DNA from: Clostridiales bacterium UBA7103
Lineage (GTDB): Bacteria; Bacillota; Clostridia; Oscillospirales; Oscillospiraceae
DNA: 38,764 nt
Reading direction: 5' to 3'
NCBI GenBank assembly: GCA_002493305.1
Contig: DKYJ01000021.1
Span: 45,241 to 84,004 of the forward strand
The notes beneath the pieces are model-generated. The model saw only the letters and a program-made list of their open reading frames with translations. It was not told the DNA's origin and made no database searches. Position 1 is the first letter of the stretch; the number at the start of each line of letters is the position of its first letter. The position numbers were made by a program, and so were the translations under genes. Below are positions 30,180 to 38,726 of the stretch, piece after piece.

Positions 30180-31556
30180 TTATTTTGCAACAACCTCTTC
30201 ATTGCGTACATGGCGCACCGTCCTGAACAGGATCTGCAGATCCAGAAGCAGGCTCCAATGCTCTATGTAATAAATATCGTACTCAATGCGTTTTTCAATG
30301 GAAGTATCTCCACGCAGGCCGTGGATCTGGGCCCAGCCGGTCATTCCCGGGCGCACCTGATGCTTGACCATGTATCTGGGAATCTCCCGGCGAAACCGCT
30401 CCACATAAAAGGGCACCTCCGGTCTGGGGCCGACAAGGCTCATGTCGCCTTTGAGCACATTGAAAAGCTGGGGCAGCTCATCAATGGAGTACTTGCGGAT
30501 AAACGAACCGAAGCGGGTCTTGCGCGGGTCGCTGTTCTTGCTCCAACCGGTCTTTTCCTCCGCATTCACACGCATGGAGCGGAACTTATACATATAAAAA
30601 TTTTTCTTCTCGAGCCCCACCCGTTCCTGTTTAAAGATGATGGGTCCAGGTGAAGATAGCTTAACACCAATAGCCGCCACAAGCATGATGGGCGAAGTCA
30701 AAATAATAAGTATCAACGAACAGACAATATCCATCGCCCGCTTTATCAGGGCGTTTGCGATATTATCCAGCGGCACACGGCGCAGGCCAAGAAGCGGTAT
30801 GCCGTTGAGTGAATCAACATAAGGCCGCGTGGGCAGCCATTGAGCATAATATGGGACGAGGTACAGCCTTGTGCCGGTGGCCTCGCAGGCGTTGATGATT
30901 TGCTCCATAGAGGAATATTCGTCCCAATTCAGGGCGGAAATAACCTCGTCGGGAGAGTATTTTTCCAGCACCTTTTCCAGCTCGTCCATACGGCCGAGAT
31001 GGGGGATATCAGCCGCCCCGGAGCCGTCCGCGACATAGCCTATCACAGAATAGCCAAGCTCCGGCGTACCGGCAAGCTCGTTAAGGCAGCTGGCCGTCAT
31101 GGGGCTGCTGCCCACAAAGATGATAAACTTCTGGTTATAACCCTTGCCGCGGAGCTTCCTGAGCATACGGCGCACAATAGTATGCTTTGCGATTACAAAG
31201 AAATTTTCAAGAGCAAAAGTGATAAACAGCGCTCCACGGGAGAAGTTGACATCTTTGGTAATATACAGCGACATGAACAGAATGGCGATCATAAAGAAGT
31301 TAATATATAAGATCCTCCATATGATCTGCCTGTTTCTTTTCTTGCGGCCCGAGTCATAAACCCCCATTAGCCAATAGCCAAGCAGCTCCACCACAGTCGC
31401 CACGAAACCGCTGATCAGGTAAGCGCTGAGCGGCACGGCTGCCATGCCCGGCATGAGAAAGCGCAGGTAAAAGCCCAGCGGGAAAGCCAAAAACAGCAGC
31501 AGCGCGTCCCCAAGAACATTCAGCCAGTTTATAAGCTTTTGATTTTCACGAATCAT
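30180..31556 (-). CDS. polyprenyl-phosphate sugar phosphotransferase (exopolysaccharide priming enzyme)
   Basis: A 458-aa membrane protein. Four to five N-terminal spans (within 1-115) and a CoA-binding-like Rossmann region (about 125-245, KFIIFVGSSPMTASCL) precede a further membrane segment (KRAMDIVCSLILIILTSPIM). The C-terminal catalytic domain has PIIFKQERVGL, YKFRSM, the acidic pair in SIDELPQLFNVLKGDMSLVGPRPE, and RPGMTGWAQIHG. It transfers sugar-1-phosphate from a nucleotide sugar to undecaprenyl phosphate, the first step of exopolysaccharide or capsule repeat assembly. It has its own consensus promoter. No flippase or polymerase gene is in the window. Confidence 0.93.
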   Translation of the reverse strand: MIRENQKLINWLNVLGDALLLFLAFPLGFYLRFLMPGMAAVPLSAYLISGFVATVVELLGYWLMGVYDSGRKKRNRQIIWRILYINFFMIAILFMSLYITKDVNFSRGALFITFALENFFVIAKHTIVRRMLRKLRGKGYNQKFIIFVGSSPMTASCLNELAGTPELGYSVIGYVADGSGAADIPHLGRMDELEKVLEKYSPDEVISALNWDEYSSMEQIINACEATGTRLYLVPYYAQWLPTRPYVDSLNGIPLLGLRRVPLDNIANALIKRAMDIVCSLILIILTSPIMLVAAIGVKLSSPGPIIFKQERVGLEKKNFYMYKFRSMRVNAEEKTGWSKNSDPRKTRFGSFIRKYSIDELPQLFNVLKGDMSLVGPRPEVPFYVERFRREIPRYMVKHQVRPGMTGWAQIHGLRGDTSIEKRIEYDIYYIEHWSLLLDLQILFRTVRHVRNEEVVAK

Positions 31557-31613
31557 AACTCAAAGCAACCTTCTTATTTTCCATCAGAGCAAAATCAGCG
31601 CATAATTTCGTAT

Positions 31614-31642
31614 ATTATAAAACACAGGGCGAAAACTGTCAA
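31614..31642 (-). promoter_or_regulatory. perfect consensus sigma-A promoter before the sugar transferase
   Basis: TTGACA (31637-31642), 17-bp spacer, TATAAT (31614-31619) on the minus strand, exact consensus in both boxes. The -35 box overlaps the stop codon of the upstream glycosyltransferase. The leader to the ATG is about 50 nt. Confidence 0.88.
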
Positions 31643-32739
31643 GAAATCTCAAGCAAGCCGTCAAACCTTCCCATGACCGCAGGCAGCACTTTATCAAGAG
31701 CATACTGCTCTGCCTCCGCTTTGGCGCTCTCACCCAGACTGCGGCAAAGCGCCTCATCGGCCATGAGGCTTTTGACTGATTCGGCAAATGCGCTGCTGTC
31801 CCCGTAGGGATAGAGTATACCGCAGCCGCTGCCCAAAAGGTCGGTATGCCCTTTCACCTTTGATGCAATGACAGGCAGACCGGCGTGCATGGCTTCCATA
31901 ATATTAAACGGCAGCCCCTCGGAACGGCTTGCCGACACGGCGGCGTCAGAGGCCAGATACCACAGAGGAACATTATCAACCTGCCCCGGGAAAAGCACCC
32001 TGTCTTCCACGCCAAGCTTTCCGGCCAAGCCCATGCACTCATCGCACAGCGCTCCCTTGCCCGGCAGGACAAGCAGCGCCTTATCCGGCAGCAGGGGCAT
32101 TGCCCCGATGAGCACGCTCTGGCTCTTACGTGCGGAAAACTCCGCGGCATAAGTCATCACAAACCTGCCTTCAAGCCCCATTGCGCTCCGAAATACCCGA
32201 GCCTGCTCAGCTGTATAGGCGGCCTTTGAGAAGTCAACGCCCATACCCGGGATATTGGCGATACTTTTACCCAGATGATGTGCACAGGCAAATTCATAGT
32301 CCCATTCGTTCATGGTCAGCAGCAGATCCGTTACCGGAGCGGTGAGCTTCTCCGCCGCTGTCAGTACCGCGCGTTTTTTCCAAGAGCTATTAGCATCGAA
32401 CAGATATCCGTGAGCGATATTGCAGATAAGGGGTCGCTTCTTCAGACCCAGAGCGGCAAGCCTTGCGAAAAAAGCCGCCAGCGATGTGTGCAGGCTCAAA
32501 AGTTCATATTCAGGCATAAGCGCGCGCAGGATTTTCGCCGCGCGGAAATTTTTAAGCGAGGCCATACTCTTTTCAAAGGGCAGACTTATTAGTCTGTCGG
32601 CTCCGGGTATGGGCATTTCTTCCCCGCCGCAGGCAACATCTACCTTAAATCCCCGCTCGTTAAAGGCCGCTATATATGGCAGGTGAAAATTTTTAATATG
32701 GGAAAAGCTGGACGCCACAAAAAGTATTTTTCGCTCCAT
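31639..32739 (-). CDS. glycosyltransferase family 4 protein
   Basis: A 366-aa GT-B fold retaining glycosyltransferase. The N-terminal domain opens KILFVASSFSHIKNFHLPYIAAF. The C-terminal donor-binding half contains VLFPGQVDNVPLWYLASDAAVSASRSEGLPFNIMEAMHAGLPVIAS, including the E-x7-E style motif (EGLPFNIME) that binds the nucleotide sugar. Similar to EpsD/CapM-type enzymes of exopolysaccharide assembly. GAGGAG lies 6 nt before the ATG. It lies between the MFS transporter and the priming transferase on the same strand, which supports a surface-polysaccharide role. The sugar is unknown. Confidence 0.9.
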   Translation of the reverse strand: MERKILFVASSFSHIKNFHLPYIAAFNERGFKVDVACGGEEMPIPGADRLISLPFEKSMASLKNFRAAKILRALMPEYELLSLHTSLAAFFARLAALGLKKRPLICNIAHGYLFDANSSWKKRAVLTAAEKLTAPVTDLLLTMNEWDYEFACAHHLGKSIANIPGMGVDFSKAAYTAEQARVFRSAMGLEGRFVMTYAAEFSARKSQSVLIGAMPLLPDKALLVLPGKGALCDECMGLAGKLGVEDRVLFPGQVDNVPLWYLASDAAVSASRSEGLPFNIMEAMHAGLPVIASKVKGHTDLLGSGCGILYPYGDSSAFAESVKSLMADEALCRSLGESAKAEAEQYALDKVLPAVMGRFDGLLEIS

Positions 32740-32779
32740 AGCTGCTCCTCTCTCAGATTATGTAAACCATTTCGTGCTA

Positions 32780-34057
32780 TTATTTCCCGCTGTTTTTCTT
32801 GAGCAACGTAAGTGGTATGGCCGTGAACAGCAGCACCACCGCCGAGGCGATAAAAATACCGGGAGTAGGGACAGACTTTACCTGTCCAAGCTCAATATAG
32901 GTGCTGGTGCTGTTCATAATAACCAGCGCGCCGATATTTGGGCCAATGAGCATAGGGAGAAAAACCGTGTAAATCATACGCACGCCCTGAAAAAGCCCTG
33001 CCTTATCCTTCGGAGTGTTATCGCGGATATTTGCGCCGAGCGCCGCTGTCAGCATCATGTATCCGCTCATCATCACAGAGCCCGCTACAATGACAGCAGA
33101 ATTGCCTCTTGCAAAGTACATCCCCACGAGGCCGACAAGCATAATACCCGCCGCAGGGACAGTAAAGCGCAGCTTGCCTGCTCTGTCAATATATCTTCCC
33201 GCGATCACGCTGACAACGGAGGCGAAAATCAGGACAACACCAAGCACAATGGCATAATCGCTTATGCCGAGATAGTTCTGAATGTAAATAATAAGAAACG
33301 GGAAGAAAACCTGTACAGCGCTTGCGAATACGCCAAAGGCTATCAACGACAGCATAAGCGCCTTGTTCTCCCCTATGACTGAAAATTCAAAGCCATACAG
33401 GATACTTTTTAAATAGTTGTCTTTTTTCGGCTTAATATGCGGCTCATCTTTCATAAGGAATATCGACAAAACACCCATGGCGGACACCGCCGCGCCGAAG
33501 ATGCCGAAAAATTCCTTCCACTTCCCCTGTTGAGTGAGCCCGTCGAACAGACCAAAGATCACCAGCATGGAAATAAGCGGCAGCGTCGCCAGAACGCTCT
33601 CCACCCGGCCGCGGTTTTCCTCGGTGGTAGCATCGGTGACATAGGCGTTAAATGCCGCGTCATTTGCCGTGCTGCCGAAAAACGTCATCACACAGTCCAG
33701 CACGACGACCATATTGGCCGCCGCCACCGCCGCCTGAGCCCCGGGGAAGAATCTTGCTGCGTTTTCAGGTGTTATAAGTCCGAAAACTGCCGTTGACAGG
33801 CCCCAGAGGATATACCCCGCGCAGACGAAAGCCTTGCGTTTGCCCACTCTGTCCGACAGCGCACCCATCAGCAGTGTTGTCAGCACAGCGGCAGCGGCGG
33901 AAAAACCTACCATTGAGGATATGAAGCGAGGGTCGGTTGAGATCGTGGAATACAAAAACACGTTGAAATACATATTCTCTATTGTCCACGCGAACTGCCC
34001 GAACAGGCCCAGCAGAATAAACGTCAGCCATTTTCTGCCGCCAAGCTTCTTTTTCAT
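32780..34057 (-). CDS. MFS transporter, SLC45/GPH-like sugar transporter
   Basis: A 425-aa protein with 12 likely membrane spans. The N-terminus FGQFAWTIENMYFNVFLYSTISTDP and the loop motif GALSDRVGKRKAFV identify a Clostridial MFS subgroup usually annotated as sugar or glycoside transporters. A second charged loop (MKDEPHIKPKKDN) separates the two halves. AAAGGGGAG precedes the ATG. Its neighbours are pepT and a glycosyltransferase, so the substrate cannot be fixed by context. Uptake of a sugar or peptide-derived compound is possible. Confidence 0.85.
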   Translation of the reverse strand: MKKKLGGRKWLTFILLGLFGQFAWTIENMYFNVFLYSTISTDPRFISSMVGFSAAAAVLTTLLMGALSDRVGKRKAFVCAGYILWGLSTAVFGLITPENAARFFPGAQAAVAAANMVVVLDCVMTFFGSTANDAAFNAYVTDATTEENRGRVESVLATLPLISMLVIFGLFDGLTQQGKWKEFFGIFGAAVSAMGVLSIFLMKDEPHIKPKKDNYLKSILYGFEFSVIGENKALMLSLIAFGVFASAVQVFFPFLIIYIQNYLGISDYAIVLGVVLIFASVVSVIAGRYIDRAGKLRFTVPAAGIMLVGLVGMYFARGNSAVIVAGSVMMSGYMMLTAALGANIRDNTPKDKAGLFQGVRMIYTVFLPMLIGPNIGALVIMNSTSTYIELGQVKSVPTPGIFIASAVVLLFTAIPLTLLKKNSGK

Positions 34058-34078
34058 GCCAGCTCTCCCCTTTAATTT

Positions 34079-35296
34079 TTATTCAAGGTTCCCTTCAATG
34101 ATCGCAAGAATGATTTCCACCGCAGTATCCATGCTCTCGGCGGTAATATGCTCATATGGACCATGGAAGCCATGGCCGCCGGTGCCCAGATTCGGGCACA
34201 GCAGACCGCGGAAAGAGAGGTTGGCCCCGTCGGTGCCGCCGCGCATGGGGACGTTCACCGGCTCAAGCCCTTGCTTTCTGATAGCGCGCTCGGCGAGGTC
34301 GACAATGTCCATCCTGTCCTTAAGCAAGACCGCCATGTTGCGGTACTGCTCCTTGATGCTGAGCTTTGCGGTGTTCGCGCCGTATTTTGCGTTTATAAGC
34401 TCCTCGATATGGCGCATCGTATCCTTACGCGCCCCAAAAATTGCGGTGTCATGGTCACGGATAATATAATCAAGCGTTGCAAGCTCCACATTTCCGCTCA
34501 TATCAGTCAGGTGGAAGAAGCCCTGATAGTTCTCCGTCTTTGAGGGCACGTCTCCGGCCGGAAGCATGGAGTTAATTTCCATGGCGACAAGGCTTGCGTT
34601 TATCATGGTGTCCTTCGCGCTGCCGGGATGAACATTGAAGCCGTTTATCTCCCAGTGTGCGGCGGCGGCATTGAAGGTCTCGTAGTTTATCTCGTTTACA
34701 TTGTCCCCGTCAACGGTGAAGCCAAAATCCGCGCAAAGCCTGTCAAGCTCCATGAGCGCGCCGCCGTGGCCGACCTCCTCATCCGGGGAAAAGCAGATCG
34801 CAACTCTGCCGTGGGGCAGCTTTTCGTTTATTATCCTCTCCGCGGCGGTCATTATCTCGGCGACGCCCGCCTTATCGTCAGCGCCCAAAACGGTCGTCCC
34901 ATCGGTAGTGATGAGAGTGCAGCCTACGGCGGAATTAAGGTCAGGGAACTGCTCCGGCGAAAGCACTCTCCCGCTCTCGCCAAGGGTGACGCTGCCGCCG
35001 TCATAGTTCTCTATCACCTGCGGACGGACATTTTCCCCACTGAAATCCGGGATGGTATCCACATGGGCGTTGAAAGCTATGCAGGGCTTATTCTCCATGC
35101 CAGGGCTTGCCGGGATAAATCCGTATACATAGGCGTGCTCGTCCACATATACGCCCTCAAGCCCCAGCTCCTCCATCTCCTTTGCAAGCATGCGGCTCAG
35201 GTCAAACTGCCGCTCGGTGCTGGGCACCTGCTCAGAATTTTCTATGCTCGCGGTGTGTACCTTCGCGTAATTTATCAGTCTCTCATAAGCTCTCAT
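34079..35296 (-). CDS. pepT: peptidase T (tripeptide aminopeptidase)
   Basis: A 405-aa M20B metallopeptidase. The zinc-site pieces are in order: NAHVDT (His78, Asp80), the bridging Asp in GADDKAG (Asp140), and the catalytic Glu-Glu in FSPDEEVGHGG (173-174). Then come the dimerisation domain and GTDGANLSFRGL, with the terminal zinc His in GGHGFHGPYEHIT. It releases N-terminal residues from tripeptides in the cytoplasm. Length is normal (about 405-410). AAGGAGAG lies about 7 nt before the ATG. Spaced 12 nt from the YlmH-like gene, so the two are co-transcribed. Confidence 0.96.
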   Translation of the reverse strand: MRAYERLINYAKVHTASIENSEQVPSTERQFDLSRMLAKEMEELGLEGVYVDEHAYVYGFIPASPGMENKPCIAFNAHVDTIPDFSGENVRPQVIENYDGGSVTLGESGRVLSPEQFPDLNSAVGCTLITTDGTTVLGADDKAGVAEIMTAAERIINEKLPHGRVAICFSPDEEVGHGGALMELDRLCADFGFTVDGDNVNEINYETFNAAAAHWEINGFNVHPGSAKDTMINASLVAMEINSMLPAGDVPSKTENYQGFFHLTDMSGNVELATLDYIIRDHDTAIFGARKDTMRHIEELINAKYGANTAKLSIKEQYRNMAVLLKDRMDIVDLAERAIRKQGLEPVNVPMRGGTDGANLSFRGLLCPNLGTGGHGFHGPYEHITAESMDTAVEIILAIIEGNLE

Positions 35297-35308
35297 TCTA
35301 TTCTCTCC

Positions 35309-36055
35309 TTATTTATAAATATCCGCGTATACAAACAGCCGCCCCTTACGTGAGGTGCCGCCCGTCCCGGCTATGCAGCCTTTTCCCGCGCCGCACAGAG
35401 AGATAATATCCCCTTCATGGACGGTGCAGTCGGGCTTGAAGCACTGCTCATAGTTAAGGCTCACATTTCCGGCGCTGATGTGCTTTGCCGCCTCTGTGCG
35501 GGAGAGATGGAACATTCCCGCCGCAACCGCGTCAAGGCGCTGGCTCATCACCGAAAAGCTGACGCGCTCAAGCTCTCTTGTTCCTGTTGGCACATCGGAA
35601 AGGGCTATCTCCTCCGTCGTAACGCTCACGCGCCCGACCTTGTCAATGCTTTTTAAATGCCCGGCAACAGTTGGCAAACAGAAAACATAGGCATCATTCC
35701 CTGTTATGATAATATCGCCTATCCGCTCCCTGCCGACGCCCATGCCCAAAAGCGCGCCCAGATAGTCCCTGTGACCTGGAGTTCCAAAATGGGCGGTCAT
35801 GTGCAGGGCGTTGATGTATTCCTCGGGGCAAAAGTCCTCCCTGTCCAGATAATCCGGCAGGAAAAACGCCGCCGTCCTTTCACATTCCTCTATGCCGCCG
35901 CAAAACAGCAGCCGGTCAGCGCAGAGGTGCTTTCCCCAGCTTTCTATCTGTATCCTCTCCGCCGGGGTGAGAAAGGCCGTCATGGTCAGCATATTGCTGC
36001 GCTGCGAGCGATTATACAAGTCCTCCGCCCGCTTTATAAGTTCATTGTTTTCCAT
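35309..36055 (-). CDS. YlmH-like S4-domain RNA-binding protein
   Basis: A 248-aa protein. The first two-thirds match the YlmH N-terminal domain (FLTPAERIQIESWG, ALHMTAHFGTPGHRDYLGALLGMGVGRERIGDIII). The C-terminal S4 domain (about 175-245) contains SQRLDAVAAGMFHLSRTEAAKHISAGNVSLNYEQ. YlmH is a ribosome-associated S4 protein related to RqcP, linked to ribosome quality control. In Bacillus ylmH lies in the division cluster near divIVA; here it follows the GTPase-NYN gene. The start at ATG 36055 has GAGG 9 nt upstream and overlaps the end of the preceding ORF by 14 nt, so it is translationally coupled. The 8 extra upstream codons are unlikely to be used. Confidence 0.9.
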   Translation of the reverse strand: MENNELIKRAEDLYNRSQRSNMLTMTAFLTPAERIQIESWGKHLCADRLLFCGGIEECERTAAFFLPDYLDREDFCPEEYINALHMTAHFGTPGHRDYLGALLGMGVGRERIGDIIITGNDAYVFCLPTVAGHLKSIDKVGRVSVTTEEIALSDVPTGTRELERVSFSVMSQRLDAVAAGMFHLSRTEAAKHISAGNVSLNYEQCFKPDCTVHEGDIISLCGAGKGCIAGTGGTSRKGRLFVYADIYK

Positions 36056-38618
36056 CTTTAAGCCTCGTTTTATGGGCATTCAGATTGCTCTGCTTCAATA
36101 TCTCATCAATGCTCTTTAAGACCTGCTCAAGCTCTGCGGAAAATTCCTTCGAGGAGCTGCGCAGAACTCCGGAGCGCAGGGCGGAGAGCCTTATCAGGTT
36201 GTCGCTGGTCACAACTCTGACAGCAAAGTTTCTCCCAATCCGGGCGGCGATACGCTCAATATAAGCGTCCGCCGTCTCCCCCGTGGCGGTGTAGGCCACA
36301 TGGATATTGTGATACTCCGACCTTGAGCCGGGGTTATCCGGCGTTCTGAAGCCGTCAAACACCAGCACGAGCTCCGCTTTAGTGTATCCGCAGTAACTCG
36401 CCAACATATCCATGAGCCTTACCCGCGCAAGGTCCAGCTTGTCCATGGCAAGGCGTTTTAACTCTTCATGAGCAAAGATGAGGTTATAGCCGTCAACTAT
36501 TATATACTGCCGCCGGTTCTCCGTCTGTACAGGCTCAGGGGCAGAATTTACGGCGGGCGCCGAGTATACAGCCCTGCGTATTGGGCCGAACTCCCGCTCC
36601 ATTATGGCTTCAAGCTCCCGCTCATCAATGCTGATGCAGCGGTGAACAGCCGGAGGTGTGGCCTTTTCCTGCTTCAGGCAGCTTTCAAGGTGCATATAGT
36701 CCTTCACCCTGTCCCAGCTGACATCGAAGCCGCCGCCGTGGGCACAAAACACTGAAAAAGAGGGATTTTCCACATCGGTATCCGCATCGTAGCCTGCCGC
36801 CTCGATAACAGGCGCCGGGTTTTTGCAGGGGAAGTATCCACCGGCGTCAAGGCTCAGCCGCCCCTTGCCATGGCTGTATGCCGCGAGCTCCTGTGCATAA
36901 CCGTTCATGGCGGCTACTGGGGCCTTACCCTCCAGCCTTGACATGCCGCCGCTGTCCTCCGGAGAGGAAAAGCTGCCATTCATGGCGCGCACATCACTGA
37001 TGGCCCGGCCTATCTGCTCTTTTGGCACAGTCAGCACGAAGTTGTAATACGGCTCAAGCAGGACGGATCTTGCCTGCATAAGCCCCTGACGCAGCGCCCT
37101 GTATGTCGCCTGCCGGAAATCCCCTCCTTCGGTATGCTTTGGGTGGGCCCTGCCAGCCGCAAGGCTGATCTTTATATCGTCAATGGGCGCGCCGGTGAGA
37201 ACGCCAAGATGCTGCCGTTGCTGTAAATGAGAAAGGATAAGGCGCTGCCAATTACGGTCAAGCTCGTCCTCCGGGCAGATGCTGCACAGCTGTATACCGC
37301 TGCCCCGAGGCAGAGGCTCAAGGAGCAGATGCACCTCGGCATAGTGGCGCAGAGGCTCAAAATGCCCCACGCCCTCCACCTTATTTTCAATAGTCTCCCT
37401 GTACATTATGCGCCCGGTATCAAGCTTGGCGCTTATACCGAAGCGCTCTTCAAGCAGAGCAATAAAAACCTCGGCCTGCACCCTGCCCATGAGCTGTACT
37501 GAGATCTCTCCCGCGCCCTGATCCCACTTGACGCGAAGCAGCGGGTCTTCCTCCTCAAGCTCCCGGAGCTTGGGCAATACAAGTGCCGCGTCCTGCTCCG
37601 GCGGAAGGATCAGCCGATAGCTTATGACCGGCTCCACCATAGGCGCAGGCATATCCGCCTCCGTGCCCAGCCCCTGCCCGGCGTATGTGGCGCTGAGCCC
37701 CGTGAGGGCGCAGACCTGCCCCGCCGCGGCATTATCCACCGCCTCATATTTTGAGCCGGAGTAAATTCTTATCTGGTTTATCTTCTCCGAGAGCGCGTTC
37801 CCGCTCTCATCCGTATATCTGATAAGCTCTTTTGTTTTGAGGCTGCCGCTGCTTATCTTGAGATAAGTGAGTCTGCATCCCTTTTCGTCCCTGCCTATTT
37901 TAAAGACCTTTGCGCCGAAATCGCCGCTGTCTGATGCGGGCATAATGTACTTGTCCATAGCCTCGAGCAGCTCGCTTACACCGTCCATACAAAGCCCTGA
38001 GCCGAAGAGGCAGGGAAAAACCTGCCGATTGGAAATCAATGCGGCGATATCTGCGTTATCAAGCTCTCCGCTTTCAAGGTATTTGTCCATTGCGGCCTCG
38101 CTGCACATGGCAAGGCGCTCAAAAAGCTCGTCCCGCGGCATATTAAAATCCACACAGCCGTCGGAAAGGCGGCTTTGCAGCTCATTCATTACCCCGTTCC
38201 TGTCAACGCTGGGAATATCCATCTTGGTAACAAAAATAATGCAGGGCACATTATAGCGCTTTAATAGCCGCCAGACCGTCTCCGTATGAGCCTGAACGCC
38301 GTCAGTACCGCTGATGACGAGCACGGCGCAGTCGAGCACCGGAAGAACCCGCTCCGTCTCCGCACAGAGGTCGGCATGGCCCGGAGTGTCCAGAATGGTG
38401 AGGGAGCTTTCTGGCAGGTCTATCACGGCCTGCTTTGAAAAGACAGTTATTCCCCGTTCCCTTTCAATGCTCTTATCATCAAAAAAGCAATCCCTATGAT
38501 CGACCCTGCCGGGCCTTTTTATTTTTCCGGAAAGGTAGAGCAGCGCCTCGCACAACGTGGTTTTTCCCGCGTCCACATGTGCAATAATACCGACTACCGT
38601 GTTTTTGATTCTTTTCAT
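36042..38618 (-). CDS. Tet(M)-like translational GTPase fused to NYN (Rae1/YacP-type) domain
   Basis: An 858-aa two-part protein. Residues 1 to about 660 follow the EF-G/Tet(M) plan: G1 AHVDAGKT (13-20), DTPGHADL, TKMD in place of NKxD, then domains II to V (QAEVFIALLEERFGI, GHFEPLRHYAEVHLLLEP). From about 704 an NYN/PIN-like domain begins: IVDGYNLIF, LVFDGF, GETAD and VTSDN supply the four acidic metal-site positions of Rae1/YacP. Stand-alone Rae1 cleaves mRNA in the ribosomal A site. The N-terminal part resembles ribosome-protection GTPases that clear the A site. The start at ATG 38618 matches Tet(M) MK..N.GVLAHVDAGKT. No classical tetracycline-resistance role can be inferred. Confidence 0.88.
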   Translation of the reverse strand: MKRIKNTVVGIIAHVDAGKTTLCEALLYLSGKIKRPGRVDHRDCFFDDKSIERERGITVFSKQAVIDLPESSLTILDTPGHADLCAETERVLPVLDCAVLVISGTDGVQAHTETVWRLLKRYNVPCIIFVTKMDIPSVDRNGVMNELQSRLSDGCVDFNMPRDELFERLAMCSEAAMDKYLESGELDNADIAALISNRQVFPCLFGSGLCMDGVSELLEAMDKYIMPASDSGDFGAKVFKIGRDEKGCRLTYLKISSGSLKTKELIRYTDESGNALSEKINQIRIYSGSKYEAVDNAAAGQVCALTGLSATYAGQGLGTEADMPAPMVEPVISYRLILPPEQDAALVLPKLRELEEEDPLLRVKWDQGAGEISVQLMGRVQAEVFIALLEERFGISAKLDTGRIMYRETIENKVEGVGHFEPLRHYAEVHLLLEPLPRGSGIQLCSICPEDELDRNWQRLILSHLQQRQHLGVLTGAPIDDIKISLAAGRAHPKHTEGGDFRQATYRALRQGLMQARSVLLEPYYNFVLTVPKEQIGRAISDVRAMNGSFSSPEDSGGMSRLEGKAPVAAMNGYAQELAAYSHGKGRLSLDAGGYFPCKNPAPVIEAAGYDADTDVENPSFSVFCAHGGGFDVSWDRVKDYMHLESCLKQEKATPPAVHRCISIDERELEAIMEREFGPIRRAVYSAPAVNSAPEPVQTENRRQYIIVDGYNLIFAHEELKRLAMDKLDLARVRLMDMLASYCGYTKAELVLVFDGFRTPDNPGSRSEYHNIHVAYTATGETADAYIERIAARIGRNFAVRVVTSDNLIRLSALRSGVLRSSSKEFSAELEQVLKSIDEILKQSNLNAHKTRLKDGKQ

Positions 38619-38625
38619 GGCAAAT

Positions 38626-38654
38626 ATAATATCATTTTGACGGCTCATTATCAA
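38626..38654 (-). promoter_or_regulatory. sigma-A promoter giving a possible leaderless GTPase-NYN mRNA
   Basis: TTGATA (38649-38654) and TATTAT (38626-38631), exactly 17 bp apart, on the minus strand. Only 7 bp separate the -10 box from the ATG at 38618, so transcription would begin at or next to the start codon. No ribosome binding site is visible before that ATG. Confidence 0.6.
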
Positions 38655-38726
38655 TATTTTCTGTTTGAAATGCTAAATTAACTGCATGCTGCATAGCTGT
38701 TGGCAGTGTATAGATATGCATGGGGT

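Noticed and set aside
36042..38618. Calling the GTPase a tetracycline-resistance gene
   Set aside because: Similarity is to the whole ribosome-protection family, the domain IV tip differs from Tet(M), and the NYN fusion and housekeeping context argue for a resident translation factor.
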